Source: Tetrahymena thermophila SB210 (taxonomy: Eukaryota > Ciliophora > Oligohymenophorea > Hymenostomatida > Tetrahymenidae). Taken from it: a DNA stretch of 64,000 nt. Where the stretch lies: assembly GCF_000189635.1 (NCBI RefSeq), contig NW_002476315.1, positions 3,567 to 67,566 on the forward strand, read 5' to 3'. Under the pieces are notes generated by a model that worked only from the letters and a program-made list of their open reading frames with translations, did no database searches and was not told the DNA's origin. The position numbers and the translations under genes are program-made. This document shows positions 49,713 through 62,840 of this stretch, piece by piece (the first letter of the stretch is position 1; the number at the start of each line of letters is the position of its first letter).

Positions 49713-50186
49713 TCACTATTAAGTTTATTTGCTTGCTATTTCTTTTAAACGATCAACTTCTTCTTATTTCTTTTGTAAATCAGTCTTTTTGTTGATTTTA
49801 TGAGGTTGATAATATAAAACAATTAAATATCTGCCTGCAACATTAAAACCATTTAAATGTTCAACTGCAGTCTTTGCATCAAAAATATCTTCATAAACTA
49901 CAAATGCTGTTCCTTTTTTATCACCACTAACTCCCCTATTGAATATTGATAAAATAATTAGCTATTTTCAATTTGAATAAAAATAATTTATTTACTTTCT
50001 TATTTATCTAATTGGACCATAAGTTCCAAAAACATCATATAATTCTTCTGCTGATATTTTATATGGTAGATTTCTAACATAAACTACTCTATTAACCTCA
50101 GGGGGTAACTTAACCTATTTGAATTAAAATATTTTAGAATATAAAATTGGTTTTTTAATGCTAATATTTACAATCTTATTGCTCAT
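49713..50186 (-). CDS. SF3B6: Splicing factor 3B subunit 6 (p14) homologue
   Basis: Three exons on the minus strand: 50172-50186 (MSNKI), 49996-50114 and 49713-49935; 118 residues, similar to the family. A single RRM: RNP2 in [16 protein letters not shown]1 in [16 protein letters not shown], then [19 protein letters not shown], all diagnostic of SF3b14/p14. In the U2 snRNP this protein sits at the branch-point adenosine and binds SF3B1. The 15-nt first exon is inferred because skipping 50115-50171 gives the conserved VKLPPEVNR start. That intron is 57 nt and has no TGA, so its retention would add 19 residues without a frameshift. The second intron (49936-49995) splits the RRM. Confidence 0.93.
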
Positions 50187-51332
50187 TTTCTTATCTAGCG
50201 AGACAAAAATTACTTTTATTAATATGCTTTTTTAATCAATTTGCAAAATAAATATAGATTTTTAAATTAATATACAAACAAACATATAATATCCAAGCAG
50301 AAAAAACATAATTAATAAATATTCAAAGCAATCATCGTGAACTAGTCACAATCTTATAATTTATTATTATTATTATTCTATTTTTAATTAATTCATTTGG
50401 TTTTTAACACTAAGCAGTAAATCACCAATTAAAACTAAAGTAAATTCTTTCTTCTTTTTTATAATTAACACATTTCAGCTATTTTATACACATTTTATTA
50501 TTTAATTATCTAACAAATCATTAATAAAATAAAACTAAATCTTGTTAAAATAAAATATTTTCAAAAAATTATTTCTTTTCTTTTATATTTTTACAAAGAA
50601 TTTATATCAATTTTAATTTTATAAATTGAAATTGTTTAGAATAAGTTAAAAAATTAAATATTTTTTTATTGGAACAAATTTTGGTTTTCTTTTAAAGGTT
50701 TTAAGAAATTTAAGAAATGTTAACTGAATTTTCCCAAAAACTTTAAATTATGTTTAGGATTAATAATGAATGAAAGTATTTTAACGAAAAAATCATATTT
50801 TAATTTTAATTTTAAGCTATGAAAATTAGTTCGATCCATCGATTGATTTATAACTCGTTACCAAAACCATGAGTTAAATATATCAAAGATATTTGAAAAA
50901 AAAGCTACTTTGAGAAATAAAATATTGCGAAATTACTATTTTTTCTAATGGGTTGATGAAATATCAAATGAGAAATGTAATTTGAAATTGAGTGCTTTTA
51001 ACCTGATATCATTTAATAAATTGAGTGTTAGATTTACTTCTTTGTTTGAAGAGGTCTGTCTTACTTGTTTGTTTAAATGATATTTAAAACACTTTAAATA
51101 ACATATAATAAACATTAATAAAGATTAATATTTATTTTGTTTTAATTTATATTACAAGTAATTCTTTTTGCAATCACTTTCAATTCTAAAAATTTTAAAT
51201 TAATTAAATTAGCAACTTTATCAACTCAGTTTTATCATAGATAAAGAGCAAAGGAAATTTACTTATAGAAAAATTCATTTTATAAAAGTAAAAATTAGAT
51301 CAACTCAAATATTTTGTTAGTTATAAAGTTAA
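50187..51332. other. Divergent intergenic, 1.15 kb
   Basis: Promoter region shared by the SF3B6 homologue (-) and the RING membrane protein (+). AT-rich with no specific site or gene recognised; contains a short TTATTA run near 50360. Confidence 0.5.
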
Positions 51333-54300
51333 ATGAATGCTTAAGTTGTGCCTATTTAGCCAAGAAGTACATATATTTGAAGCTTAAAAAACTATTTTGA
51401 ATAATAAATTAATCAAAAAGGCGCAAGAGGAGTTGGCATGAACTCATAAATATCTTCATTGTCATCTTAAAGTCGTTAATCACAGGATCAACAAAATTAG
51501 TTAAATTAAAGGAATTAATAAAGCGATTAAAGAAGAAATTAAGTAGCAGGATCGCAATCGATTTCCTCAAACAGGAGTTAAGGTGCTAACTCAGCGAGAA
51601 ATGGAAATAGAGCAGGAAGTGGTATTAAATAGGTTTTTTATTGAGAATCGATATTTAGAATATAAAATAAAATAGTTTTGAATTCGGAAAGAGGATCAGA
51701 GTTGCCTCTTAATGTTGGAAGAAATTAAAGATCACTTGCTTCTAATAGAATTAGTGGAGTCTTAGGAGTAGGTATATAAAATGGGAATGGATCAAATTAT
51801 AGTAGGAATAACTCATATTAGAGAAGTTTATCATAATAGTAGAATAATAGTCAAAATAGACCTAATAGGATTGCGAGCTTACAGTATTCAGAAAATCTAT
51901 CAGTTTTCCATGAAAATACATTTGTTAATTAAATTTATAACCAAGAATGGGAATACAGAACGTTTGTGCATTATTTTGAATTAGTTTATCACTAAGTTAT
52001 GATCTGTCTTTTTTCCTTTTTGATGACAACTGTATTTTTGTTCAAGATCTCTTATGCTATTCCTATGGTTCTATTCTTTGCATACGATATAATAAGCATA
52101 GTCCGCAGTTCTTATAGATTAACACTTTATTCATGTTAAAAAAACAGAATTAAATGTAGAATTATCATGCTCGAAATATTTTGTTTGATAATTGCAAAAG
52201 TATTTACTTAATGATATTATTATTCATTTTTTAAAATTAAAATAAATAAACAAACTCTGGCTAAAAATAAATTCAAACCATTAAAAATATGAAACAAAAT
52301 TTCTTTTTGTTCATCAATCAATCTATCCATCCATTCATCAGTTTTGATATGGTATTAATAGCATTACAAAGCAGATTTCAAGTTTAAGATATTTATTTGC
52401 AGCCAATTTTATCAAATATTTATTTATTTTTAATAGTTATTTATAATTTATAAAAAAAGATCTTAGCAATTATTTATATTCAAGCCTAGCTCTTTTATTC
52501 TTTATTTACGATGATACCAATAAGTGTTTATTGTTTATTAAGAATTATTATTTATAAGTTGGAGAGAAAGAGTGAAGACTGTAATTCCCTAATCAACTTT
52601 GTAATTCAAACATTTTGAAATATTTTTAAGTTAATATTTTACTAGTTAATTAATACAATTTAAAACAAAAAATAAATAAATAAATAAATAAATACTTTGT
52701 AAGCATTCAAAATAATAGCAAAAAATTGAAATTAATAAATTTTAAACCAAGCATTTAATAAAAAAAATTGCCATTCATCTTTTTGATTTTGAGATAATTA
52801 AAAAGTTTCTGAAAAAAACAAATTTTTGAAAAAAATAATTATGGTTAATTGTTCACCTAAATTAAATTTATCTAAGATAAAAATTCTCTTTAAAAAAATC
52901 TTCAACTGTAAAGAAGTATCTTTAGTATTTATTTAGTTTATTTAAAACAAAAAAATTTTAATTTTTAAAAATTAAACAAGTTAGTTAATTAAAATTTTAA
53001 AAATATAAATAAACCAAAATAATATTTAATATTCAAAAATAATAATTTATTTCTTTCTTCAGATTTCTTTTATTGTTTATTGAAGAATTATAAATATTTT
53101 AACTAATTTTTGAATGATAAAATAGTTCTTATTAGGCTTTAGAATATTTATTTTATTATTGAGCTTTTCAGTCTGCTTAAAAATGGATTAATATGTTGAT
53201 TGGAATTGGTAATAAACATTTTGGTCTTATTGGATCATATTTTCAGTTATGGTAGGCATTGTTTTTGGATCTTTTCTAATGTTTTTAAGTAAATTATTCT
53301 AAGTGTGTTTGAATGAAGCTTAAACCTTTGAGTGTAAATAAATAAATATTTTGTTTTATAACTAAATTACATAAAATAATAAATTAAATAGTGAAAGGGA
53401 TATTTTGGGCTTTCTTTAATGTTGCAGGAGTTACTACTGGATCTTGTTTATTTCTTTTTGGTGTAATTGATTACCTGGATAATAACGAAAAAAATCAGCT
53501 GTTAATTTTTCTTTACTTTGTTATGGCCTACTTTGCTTTATATGTTTTTATAAGCTCTTATTGGAGAACTTCAATTTTGTAAAAAATTTAAAATATAATT
53601 CAAATTATTTATTTATTTATTAATTTATTAAATAAATTAAAAAAAGGTATTATTTAAAATCTATGTCATCTTTTGATACTGATTTTGTTAGAAAATAATT
53701 CTAACAAAAAATATAATAAAATACCCAATAAAATATCGATCCTACATAAGCTAACTAAAATGCATAAAATCAGCAATTAAACGACAATGATAATGATTAA
53801 CAAAATGACTAATAAAATTTATAGCAAAATGAAGAAGATGAAGATAAAGAAAAAGCTGAGAATAAATCTGATAAATAAATCGAGCAACCACTTTTTATTC
53901 CTAGATTTTTAGAGAAACTTACAAACACTTTCTTCAAAAAAACAGATCCTAAAATGAATCCTAATGAATATTTTAAGCAAAAATAGAAAGAAAAATAGTA
54001 AAAAGAAGAACAGAAAAAATAAAAAATTCAACCAAAGAAGCAACAGCCTAAAAAGGCTAATAAAAATGATGAGTAAAATAAATAAAGTTAAATAGTTTTA
54101 CAAAACTCTAACAATAGTAATACCAAAAAAAATATGCTTGATAAAAACCACGGAAGATCAGCTTCTTCAATAGTATTTGATTATAGCAGCTTTTCATAGA
54201 GTTCAGGTAATAAATTTGGATTTGCTAATGAACTGCTAACTTCACTCAAAAAAGGAGCAAATAATATAATACAAAATATGCCCTTTAAGAGACCTAGCTA

Positions 54301-57139
54301 AAATGCCGTCTCTTTAGCAGCATAAGACAATATAAATAACAATCAAAACAATAATAATCAAATTTTACTCCCTTTTACAGAAAGCGATGAATTAAATCTT
54401 AATTAGAACAAAGACAGCAAAGATTGTGTATTAGAATTCGAAACATAAGAATCTGAAAGAGAAGATATAAATTAGAAAAATGGTATTCCAAGTTAGAGAA
54501 ATAAGGAATAGCATGTTTCCATCATAGAAAATCCATTACAAGCAGAAAATAGCCAAAATGGAACAAATAATACTAATAATTAAATACAATAAAATATCAA
54601 TATTTAATAAAATAACAATAAAAAATTATATTAAAACCAATTATTTAAAAATAATAATGATGAAATTAATGACTAATAACAAGAGTCATAATAAAATTAA
54701 GTTGAGTTAATATAGCATAATAGTGATGATGAAGGATAACTTAACACAATTATTGAAGAAAAAAGTATCCTTGATTAAACAAATAACAACAACATTATCA
54801 GCAAAGCCTAAAAAAGAGAGAGAAATTTAAGCTAATGCGATGCTTACTAAAATAACTAAGGTAAATAAAAATATTTTTGTTTATTTCTTGATTCTAAACA
54901 AGTTAAAAAGAAAGTATTTTGAAAACGAAATCAAAATATTTTATTTTCTATTAAATATTTTTAATTTTAAAAGCTGATTTATTAATTCGCTTTTTAGATT
55001 AACTAAAAAATATATAGCTATGTTGAATTTAATCAAATAACATCAATAAAATATTTAGAATAAATATTAATTTTTATTATTTAAAAATAAAACGCTTTAT
55101 TTTTAAAAATAGGAATTCCTTCCATACAAAACATTCCAAATAGTCCTAAAAACTACTAATTTGGGAAAACATAGAACAATCCATTAATTAGCAGTTATAA
55201 AAAGAAAGATGACGAAGTTCTACTTTAAAATACAAATGCTATTGCTAATAGTAATAACAGTAATTAGCATAGGAGGTTTTTAAGTGCATAACTTACATCT
55301 TAAATGAATTTCAACAGATAGTTATCACTTAAAAACGAAAATTAAGATTCAACTAATAAACTTCCATTACCTCCTTTTGAAGAGGAGAGCTCAATCTGCG
55401 ATCAATCTTAGTAGAGTAAATGCTAATAAGATCAAAGCTCTATGATGTCTTGCAGTAGAATGGATAAATCGACTAACACTTGCTTGGTTTGCTTCGATAA
55501 ATCCCCTGATTCAGTCTTTATGGATTGCGGTCATGGAGGTATTTATAACTTTTTAAATTATTGCATTTTTAAACAATTCCAAATGGATTCTTTCTTATAA
55601 ATTTTATATTTCAATTTTATCTATAACAATGAGAACCTAACGATAAAAACAAACTAGATTGCTATTTGTGAAAATAGAATAATAAAAAGAATTTTCAATA
55701 AAAAATATAATAGTCATCATTTGCAATTATTACTTTTCACGTAACGTTTATTGGTAGAATAAAGTTTATTATTTCTTTTCCACTGGATCTGTTTTGTATA
55801 GAAAATTTATAACAACTAAAACCTTTACTTTTACTTATTTTTAAGTAAATTAAATTATCTATTTTTTCGCAAGCCAGCTTTTTTATAATAGCAAAAGTTT
55901 TTAAAATATGTGCAATATGAAGTAATAATTTCTAAATCAATAATGTAAGCACAATAAAATTTTAATTATGACTATTATATAATCAAAGACTATTACAAAT
56001 ATTTAGAATAAATCAGAGTTTTTTTACTTTATTTAAATTTATGAGAATAGTACTTAGAAATGAATGCAAGTTAAATTTTAAAATCTAAAGAATATCATTC
56101 ATTTTGAAAGAAAGTTATTTGTCATTTAGTTACCCTTCTTTTGATAAAAAATTTCAGTTTATTTAAATGTAAAATTTTAAATATAATTAACAAATAAAAT
56201 AATGCGGTCATCAGATATTTATTTGCAATGATACGTAATCAAAACTTTATGAAATTTTATAAGAAATTTTTTTATTATTGCATACTAATTCCCTTATTAA
56301 AAAAATATATTTATTACATTGATTAAATTTTTAATATTACTTTCAAGCATTAAAAGGCAGAAACAAGTTCCAAAAATTTTTTTAATTAAATTAAATCTAA
56401 TTTTTCTACTTCCAAATTCCCGTCTATATTAGTTAATCTTGCTTATCTTGCTCTCTCTTTCACTCTCACTTTTTTTTGGTTGACTGATTTAAATATAAGC
56501 TAATTTTAGAAAATATCAGAAATTTATTTATTTTTATTATCTTTTCATTGAAAAATACAATTTAAAATTATACTTTATCGAAATTGATGAAATATTTTTT
56601 AACGTTTTAAACAAACTCATTCGCGTTTGAAATTATTTTTAATAGAAATAAATAAATTAAATTTTATTTAAATGAGGTGTGAATATTTATTTGTTTTTGT
56701 AAATTTAAAGATATTTATCAATGTAGGTTTATCAAATTAAAAATATTAATTATTAGCTTGCCTTAGATTTTTTTCATTTTCCTTAAAATTGCATTCCAAA
56801 TAATTAACATTTTTCAAAAAATTTAAAAAGGTGTTTGCTATGACTGTTCATTAGAAATATGGAAGAAAACTGGTGAATGTTATCTGTGCAGATTGGTAAA
56901 AATAGTTTATTTCTATACAAATTTAAATATTTAAAGAAAATAAATTAAGCCTTTTCTGATAAATTATATGAATATAGAAAATAGTTCAAGTTCTCTAAGT
57001 AGACTTAAAGAGTAAAGTGTATGGACTTATGAAAGTCATTTCTTCAACTCAAATGGTACAAAGGGAGGTTGATGAAAGTGAGCAATCATCTCAGCCACCT
57101 CTCGAAGAAATAGAGGAAGATGTTCAAGAGCAGGATTGA
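51333..57139 (+). CDS. Multipass membrane protein with Q/N-rich middle and C-terminal RING finger
   Basis: Nine exons: 51333-51366, 51421-51621, 51676-52199, 53126-53333, 53392-53578, 53647-54860, 55113-55538, 56831-56895, 56978-57139; 1006 residues, all junctions in phase. Residues about 1-170 are Ser/Gln/Asn-rich (QSRQSQDQQNQLNQRNQQ). About 176-385 hold roughly six hydrophobic helices (CLFSFLMTTVFLF, FWAFFNVAGVTTGSCLFLFG, LLIFLYFVMAYFALYVF). About 386-900 is a long hydrophilic, Gln/Asn-rich region. The RING is C913-x2-C916 (CLVC), then CGHGGVCYDC and CYLC (948-951), followed by a VLQVDLKSK-type tail and an acidic end. The RING implies E3 ubiquitin-ligase activity at a membrane; substrates are unknown. 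Similar membrane-RING proteins form a ciliate family. Introns of 926 and 1292 nt are unusually long, and the second splits the RING between its His and its fifth ligand. Confidence 0.87.
52200..53125 (+). other. Long intron of the RING membrane-protein gene (926 nt)
   Basis: Phase 0 intron from GTATTT to AAATAG. It contains a (TAAA)n run at about 52674-52694. An extra small exon near 52560-52585 cannot be excluded but is not needed, because the phases already match and the joined sequence gives a continuous membrane helix before LKMD. Confidence 0.6.
55539..56830 (+). other. Long intron within the RING domain (1292 nt)
   Basis: It begins GTATTT after CGHG and ends TTTAAAAAG before GVCYDC. 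A pyrimidine-rich patch (TTGCTCTCTCTTTCACTC) lies near 56450-56470. No nested gene or RNA was recognised. Confidence 0.6.
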
Positions 57140-59972
57140 AAAATTAAAAAACCTTTTATAAATCTTATTAAATAAACTTATAAATAAATCAATAAAAAAT
57201 AGTAATAAATAATTTTAAACAGAAATAAAGCCTTTGTATTATAATAATTTTAAAATGCTTTAAGAAAGAAGGCTTGGTATAGTTAATTAGTTAGCAATTT
57301 ATGATGAGAAGGCAGATAAATACTTTGTCTTTTTTATTTTTATAGTAGATGAGATAATAAAGAAGAGAACTATTTTCTACTTATTTAAATAGAAGTAGAA
57401 AATATTCAATTAAAGTCAATAATTTTATATCTCCATTTAATAAAAGCCTATTTATTTAACTTCAAGAGTCGAGTTGAAATGTAATGAGGTTAATGAATAA
57501 GAGTCAGAGCAATATATAAATAAACAAGTAAGTAAGTAAATAAGTTACAAGAAAAATATTAAATAAAATAGTATGAATTTAAAAACAGTCAGTACAAATT
57601 GTGATATTGTTTAATAGTAGCTAACTAACTAGCAACTATCCTTTAAAAATGAAAAACGTGTAAAAAATATTGTATGATTGCTAGATTTTAGAGTCTTGAT
57701 TTGTTTATCTATTAGCATGAAGATGGGTAATAAATAGAACTCTAAATTTAAAAAGGTATATCCTTAGATTTAAATGTATTTTCAATTTAAATCTTAAGCT
57801 TTGACTGATTATTAATAAGTGGCTATAAATATATCTGATCGATTGATTGTAATTTGCATGAAAGTTATTTAATAAAAGTAAGAGGTATTCTATTGATTGA
57901 TCTATTTTAATATGAATAATATTAATTATTTCCTCGATTTATTAGACTGATCGATCGATTTGGCAAATATAAATTATTAATCCTCTAGGTCACTTTTAGC
58001 AAAAAAGAATTAAGTACAAGGTTAAATTTTATCATAATTTTATCTAATTTAAATTTGGGTTTGAATTTCTTCTTTATCTCCATCCCTAAGTATTTATCTG
58101 ACAATAATTATAATTAATTCTTCTGACTTAATCTTTATCTTATTTGTATTATGTGAATAAATAAAAAAATAAATAGATTGTATATGAGTTCTCTTTTTAT
58201 ACTCTCAAATAACATTATAATATGCATTTATAATTTTAAATTCTTTAATTCACTATTAGATTTATATTTTATTAAACTTACTCAAACAATAAACTCAATT
58301 TAACAGCCATTTCTATTTTCTTATACTCATTTTAATGTATTTTTAATTGAGTTTAGAAAACTTAATTTGTTTTAATATGAATTGATTGATTGTTATCGAA
58401 AATTAAATGCATCAGTCAGTCACATAAAGAAATTAGATGATATTTGCTACTAATAATTTTTCCATTGAATTTATATAAAATTTAATTAATTTAAAATTAA
58501 TCGTCACTACCCATGTCTCATAGATAAATTCATAATTTTTTTGTGTTGTTTGTTAAATTAAATGAAAATCTTGTTTTTGATCAAATTTAATTTGAGAGAA
58601 TTCAAATATTGCTTGCTTGGTTGTATTTTTGCATTTGATTTTTGTGAGTTGTGGAATTACCTTGTAAAAATTTAAGGGTGCAAATTAGATATCATGAAAT
58701 AATTTAATTTAAAGACTGGATTGAGATGTACAAAAAAAATCAAATAAATAGATTAAGGGCGGCGGATTTTCAATACTTTTAGTTCTTTTGATAAATAGGG
58801 ATAAAAAAAAAAAATACTTATCTGCCTTAAAGCGGCTATTAGAGGATTTAAATGAATTTGAGTTAGATTCACTTGCATCTACCAGAAAAAAAAGATAAAG
58901 GAATATTAAGCCTTTCTATTTGTATAAGCAGAAATAAATTGAATGATATCTTTGTTTATGTATCTATCTATCTATATTAGAAGCCAAATAATAAAATAAA
59001 TAAAGAGCTAGCTGGTTTTTAGAGAGAGTGAAAATGCAATAGAAAAGAAAGTAGATAAAGAAAGCACAAGCAGCTATTAAATTAAAAGAATTTACTATAG
59101 TTTCATAATCAGAATAATTATTTCTTCTATATTGTACAAATTTATCAGAAGAATAAACAAACAATGAGCAAACAAATAAATTATTTAGGTTCGCTTTAAT
59201 TTGATTTTAACTTTCCTTAATAAAGTATTTTAATAGCCTTGTAATTACTATGATAGTAATTAGAAAAACCAAAATTATGAATGGAAAATAGAAGTGGGTA
59301 TGAAATTGAGTACAGAATTAAATTCTTCTGATCAGTTATCTTTAGATTTTCTTAGCAGAAAAAAATAAGTAAATAAAGAAATAATTAAAAATTGAGTAAA
59401 ATTGCTTTATTTTTCGCTCCAAGTACAAATGAATAGGTTTTGAAAAGAATGATGAAAGATAATTAATTTAGCGCAAGGCACATTGAAAAATGTATAGACG
59501 ATATATTGAATTAATAATAGAGAGTGACTAATTAACAACTAACCTAAATAACTATCTCATAGAAAAGTGAGAGGAAATTAATTATGCAAGAAAATTATAT
59601 GCGCGAAAGAAATTCGCGTCAGAATTTTAAAGCATCTATTATATGCAAAAGGATCATACATACATTAATAATTAAAGAATTTGATATAGTGTCTATGATG
59701 GGTAGACTCTAATTAAATTTCGTCAACTGCAAATTATTCATAATTAATTTTAAAACTCAAACAAAAATTAATTCAAAAACACAAAAAATCACAAATATTT
59801 AAAAAATTTAAGAAGGCAAATCTTATTAAATCAATTAAAAGAATATTCAATAAATTAATAAATTAATTTATTTACTTTTACAAACACTTTTCATTCAACT
59901 CTCCATACAAAAATACAAAATTCTTTAGAAACGGAATCATTATCTTAAACACAAAAAAATAATTTTACTTAA
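57140..59972. other. Largest intergenic gap, 2.8 kb
   Basis: The sequence is less uniformly AT than other gaps, with GGGCGGCGG at 58757-58765 and a GC-rich hairpin at 59602-59618. A minus-strand frame is free of TGA from ATG at 59164 to TGA at 58412 (250 codons) but has no recognisable domain. An ATCT run lies near 58961-58975. No gene is called with confidence. Confidence 0.45.
59602..59618. repeat. GC-rich hairpin
   Basis: CGCGAA (59602-59607) and TTCGCG (59613-59618) form a perfect 6-bp stem with an AGAAA loop, in a region where GC-rich words are rare. Confidence 0.6.
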
Positions 59973-60890
59973 ATGAGCTTTGAAAATTAATCTTCTGAAA
60001 ATAACACCAACTAAGCTAAGAAATAGTTGGATCTCTATAACATCTAAATTGATGAAATGGAAATCATGAGAACTATAGGAAAGGGCAAGACTTGCACAGT
60101 CAAGACTGCCAAAATGCCTAATTCCGATAAAGTATTCGCTATCAAGCAATTCAAGTCATATGCTTCTGCTGTCTAAGACTTAAATAATGAAATTACTTCT
60201 CTTCAAACTCTTTCCCATGAAAATATCATCGAAATGGTCTCTTTCGATAAGAAAAATGTTGTATTCGAATACCTCTCCAACGGTGAATTATTCGATGTTG
60301 TAGCCAAAAAGAAATTTTCTGAAAGAGTAGCTAAGTTCTACTTTAGATAATTAATAAACGCTGTCCAATACATCCATGAAAATGGCTTTGCTCACAGAGA
60401 TATCAAGCTCGAAAATATTTTAATCAGCGACGAATTCAACTTGAAGCTTGCCGACTTCGGTTTTGCTTCCAAGATGACCGAAGGCCAAAAGTTCGAAAGA
60501 ATTATGGGAACCGAAGGTTATATGGCTCCCGAATTACAAGCCAGACAAAGATACTGTGGTAAAAAGGTTGATATCTTTGCCTGTGGTGTTGTCTTATTCT
60601 CTATCGTCAATGGTATGCCTCCCTTCTTCAAGGCTACCCAAAGTGATCCTTATTACAGATTCTTCGTTGATAACAATTTTGATGCCTACTGGGCCAACCT
60701 CGCTAAAAAGTACAACAACAACATCTCTGATGAATTCAAGGATTTGATCAACAGAATGTTAGCCTACAACGAAGAAGACAGAATCAGTGCTTCAGAAATC
60801 CTCAATCACCCCTGGTTACAAGAAGAATCTGCTTGCACTTATGAAGAAGCTTCTAACTTCGTTAGAGATATCATCTCTAGCAGCAACTGA
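59973..60890 (+). CDS. Ser/Thr protein kinase, CAMK/SNF1-like, intronless
   Basis: A single exon from ATG to TGA at 60888-60890, 305 residues: a short Gln/Asn-rich N-terminus then one catalytic domain from about residue 30 to 290. The full active-kinase set is present: glycine loop GKGKTCTV (36-43), Lys58 in FAIKQF, Glu73 in LNNEI, HRDIKLEN (141-148), DFG (161-163), GTEGYMAPE in the activation segment, DIFACGVVLF and the terminal HPWLQEE. The activation loop and subdomain IX wording suggest a CAMK-like group member. No regulatory domain follows. Codons are biased to C-ending forms (ATC, TTC, GAC) compared with neighbours, and TAA/TAG glutamines are few beyond the N-terminus, which in Tetrahymena usually marks highly expressed genes. 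It phosphorylates Ser/Thr of unknown substrates. Confidence 0.93.
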
Positions 60891-62840
60891 TTCAGATGAG
60901 TTTTAGTTTTTTTTTGTGAAATGCCTTTGAAATTTCAATCTGCATCTACAATAAAAACAAACTAACAAATTCTGAATACCATCTCTTTTAATTAAACTAA
61001 TTAACATACAAATAACAATAACAATTAATATCCCAACTCTCTCAAAATTTTCACTTCTTTTCTCGAATACTAAATTCTAATTAAATTAACTCAACTAAAA
61101 TATAATTAAAAATTCTCTCAATTAAATTATTTATATACATACACACAACCATCTTCTTGTACATATCTATCTACTTATTTATAAACTGCATTCAATTATA
61201 ATTCTTAAAAATTTCTAATTTATTTTCATCTCTTAAAACAATTTTTCTTAAGAAATATTTATATTACATTATATTCAAACACATTTAAGTAAAGCTCTTC
61301 TCCAAAAAGCAACTATTTGATATTTTTAGCATAAATATTAATTAATTCAAATACTAAACTTTCAAGTACTATAAGAATTAAATCTAATATTTTTAGCAAG
61401 CTAAACATAAAAAAATTGTAAAAGTATATTTTGGTATAGAATCTTCAAATTTAATTTATTTTTTATTAATTTAAAGAAAGAATCTTTTAATTTTACAAAT
61501 TAATAAAGTTTAAACAAAAAACATTTAATTTTAATTAGCAAAAAAGAAACATTTGAAAATAAAAATAATTTTAAATACCTAATTTAATTTTATTTATCGG
61601 AGATTTAAATATAAAAATATGGTTTTTTACTACTTTTATAAATGTAAAAAAAAAATATGTTTTAAAATTTTAAATTATTTTTGGATTTAAACTCATAAAT
61701 TTTAATTGCATTTCTTAAAAAATACATATAAAGTAAAAATAAAAAACTTTACTAAAAAATTCTTTTTTAAAGTTGTTAATTGCATTAAAAATATAAAAAA
61801 TAAAATAAATAAATTAATTTATGAAAATAATTTTTTTTGTTAATTCAAAATCAATAATTTAAATAAAAATTTTATATAGTATTTATACGAATTAAGTCTA
61901 TTTTCAAGACATTTTGTTTTATATTATGTACTAAAAAAAATTCAAGCTAGTAGAATCAAAAATTTTGGATGGTCCTAAAATTACAAAAGTAAATCTTTAA
62001 CTGAACAACAAAAGGTTTTCTATATAGTTTAAATAAAAATAAATAAATAATTTTTTTTTTGATTAATATTTTTGAAATTAAGATTAAATGAATAAAACTA
62101 AAAGTTAAATTAAAAATTATTTTATTTTGTGTATATTATTTTCTAGTTAATTAATTAAAGAATACAGTTGAATTTTTAAATTTAACTTTAAATATTTTAT
62201 AAAAAAAAATTAAGCTCAATTTATTTTACGTTTTGAGAAAGAAATATAATTTTTATTATATTTATATAATTTTAAAAGGAATTTAGTATTTAAATAGAAT
62301 GTTTTTTAATTTTATGAAATTTTTTTATAATCATTAAAATTTTAACAACCAACTAACTTATTGTTAGTATTTTTGCTTTGAGATATTTTTAGATATAAAT
62401 TTAACTTTGAAACTAAAAAAATCAAAACAAAACAGGCGCAGGATTATCAAAGGCAAAACGTATCCTTAAATTGTGAATATGAGAAGAAATTGAATTTTTT
62501 TTTTATCGATTAGTAAGTGATTGAGTGATTTATTGTTTTTTGTAAGAAATATATGGCTAATGAGTACTAACTTAAAAAATAATGAATTGACTAATTGATT
62601 TGTTTGATAAAATATCTTGTAAAAATAAGATTTGTTTATTTAGCATTAGCATTGGATTATCGCGAAATAAAAATTATTACTTCTATTTGCATTTAATTGA
62701 AGACTATATAAATAAAATTTGTTTATTTGTTTGTTTGTTTGATATTTATTTAATTATTAAAAAAGAGTTTTTAAAGATTATTTCAATCAGTAAAGTAAGT
62801 AAGATTTATCAAATAAGTAAAAGGTTTAAAGTTTGAAAAA
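60891..62840. other. Intergenic, about 1.95 kb
   Basis: Very AT-rich spacer between the kinase and the calpain gene. A frame open at 62600-62836, ending just before the calpain ATG, has no codon pattern and is treated as leader sequence. No RNA gene was recognised. Confidence 0.55.

Noticed and set aside
59440-59720. Small RNA gene (snoRNA-like) around the GC-rich hairpin
   Set aside because: No convincing C and D boxes or H/ACA layout; only the short stem is seen.
62600-62836. 78-codon plus-strand frame just before the calpain
   Set aside because: No coding pattern (GTTTGTTTGTTTG run inside); more likely calpain leader or promoter.
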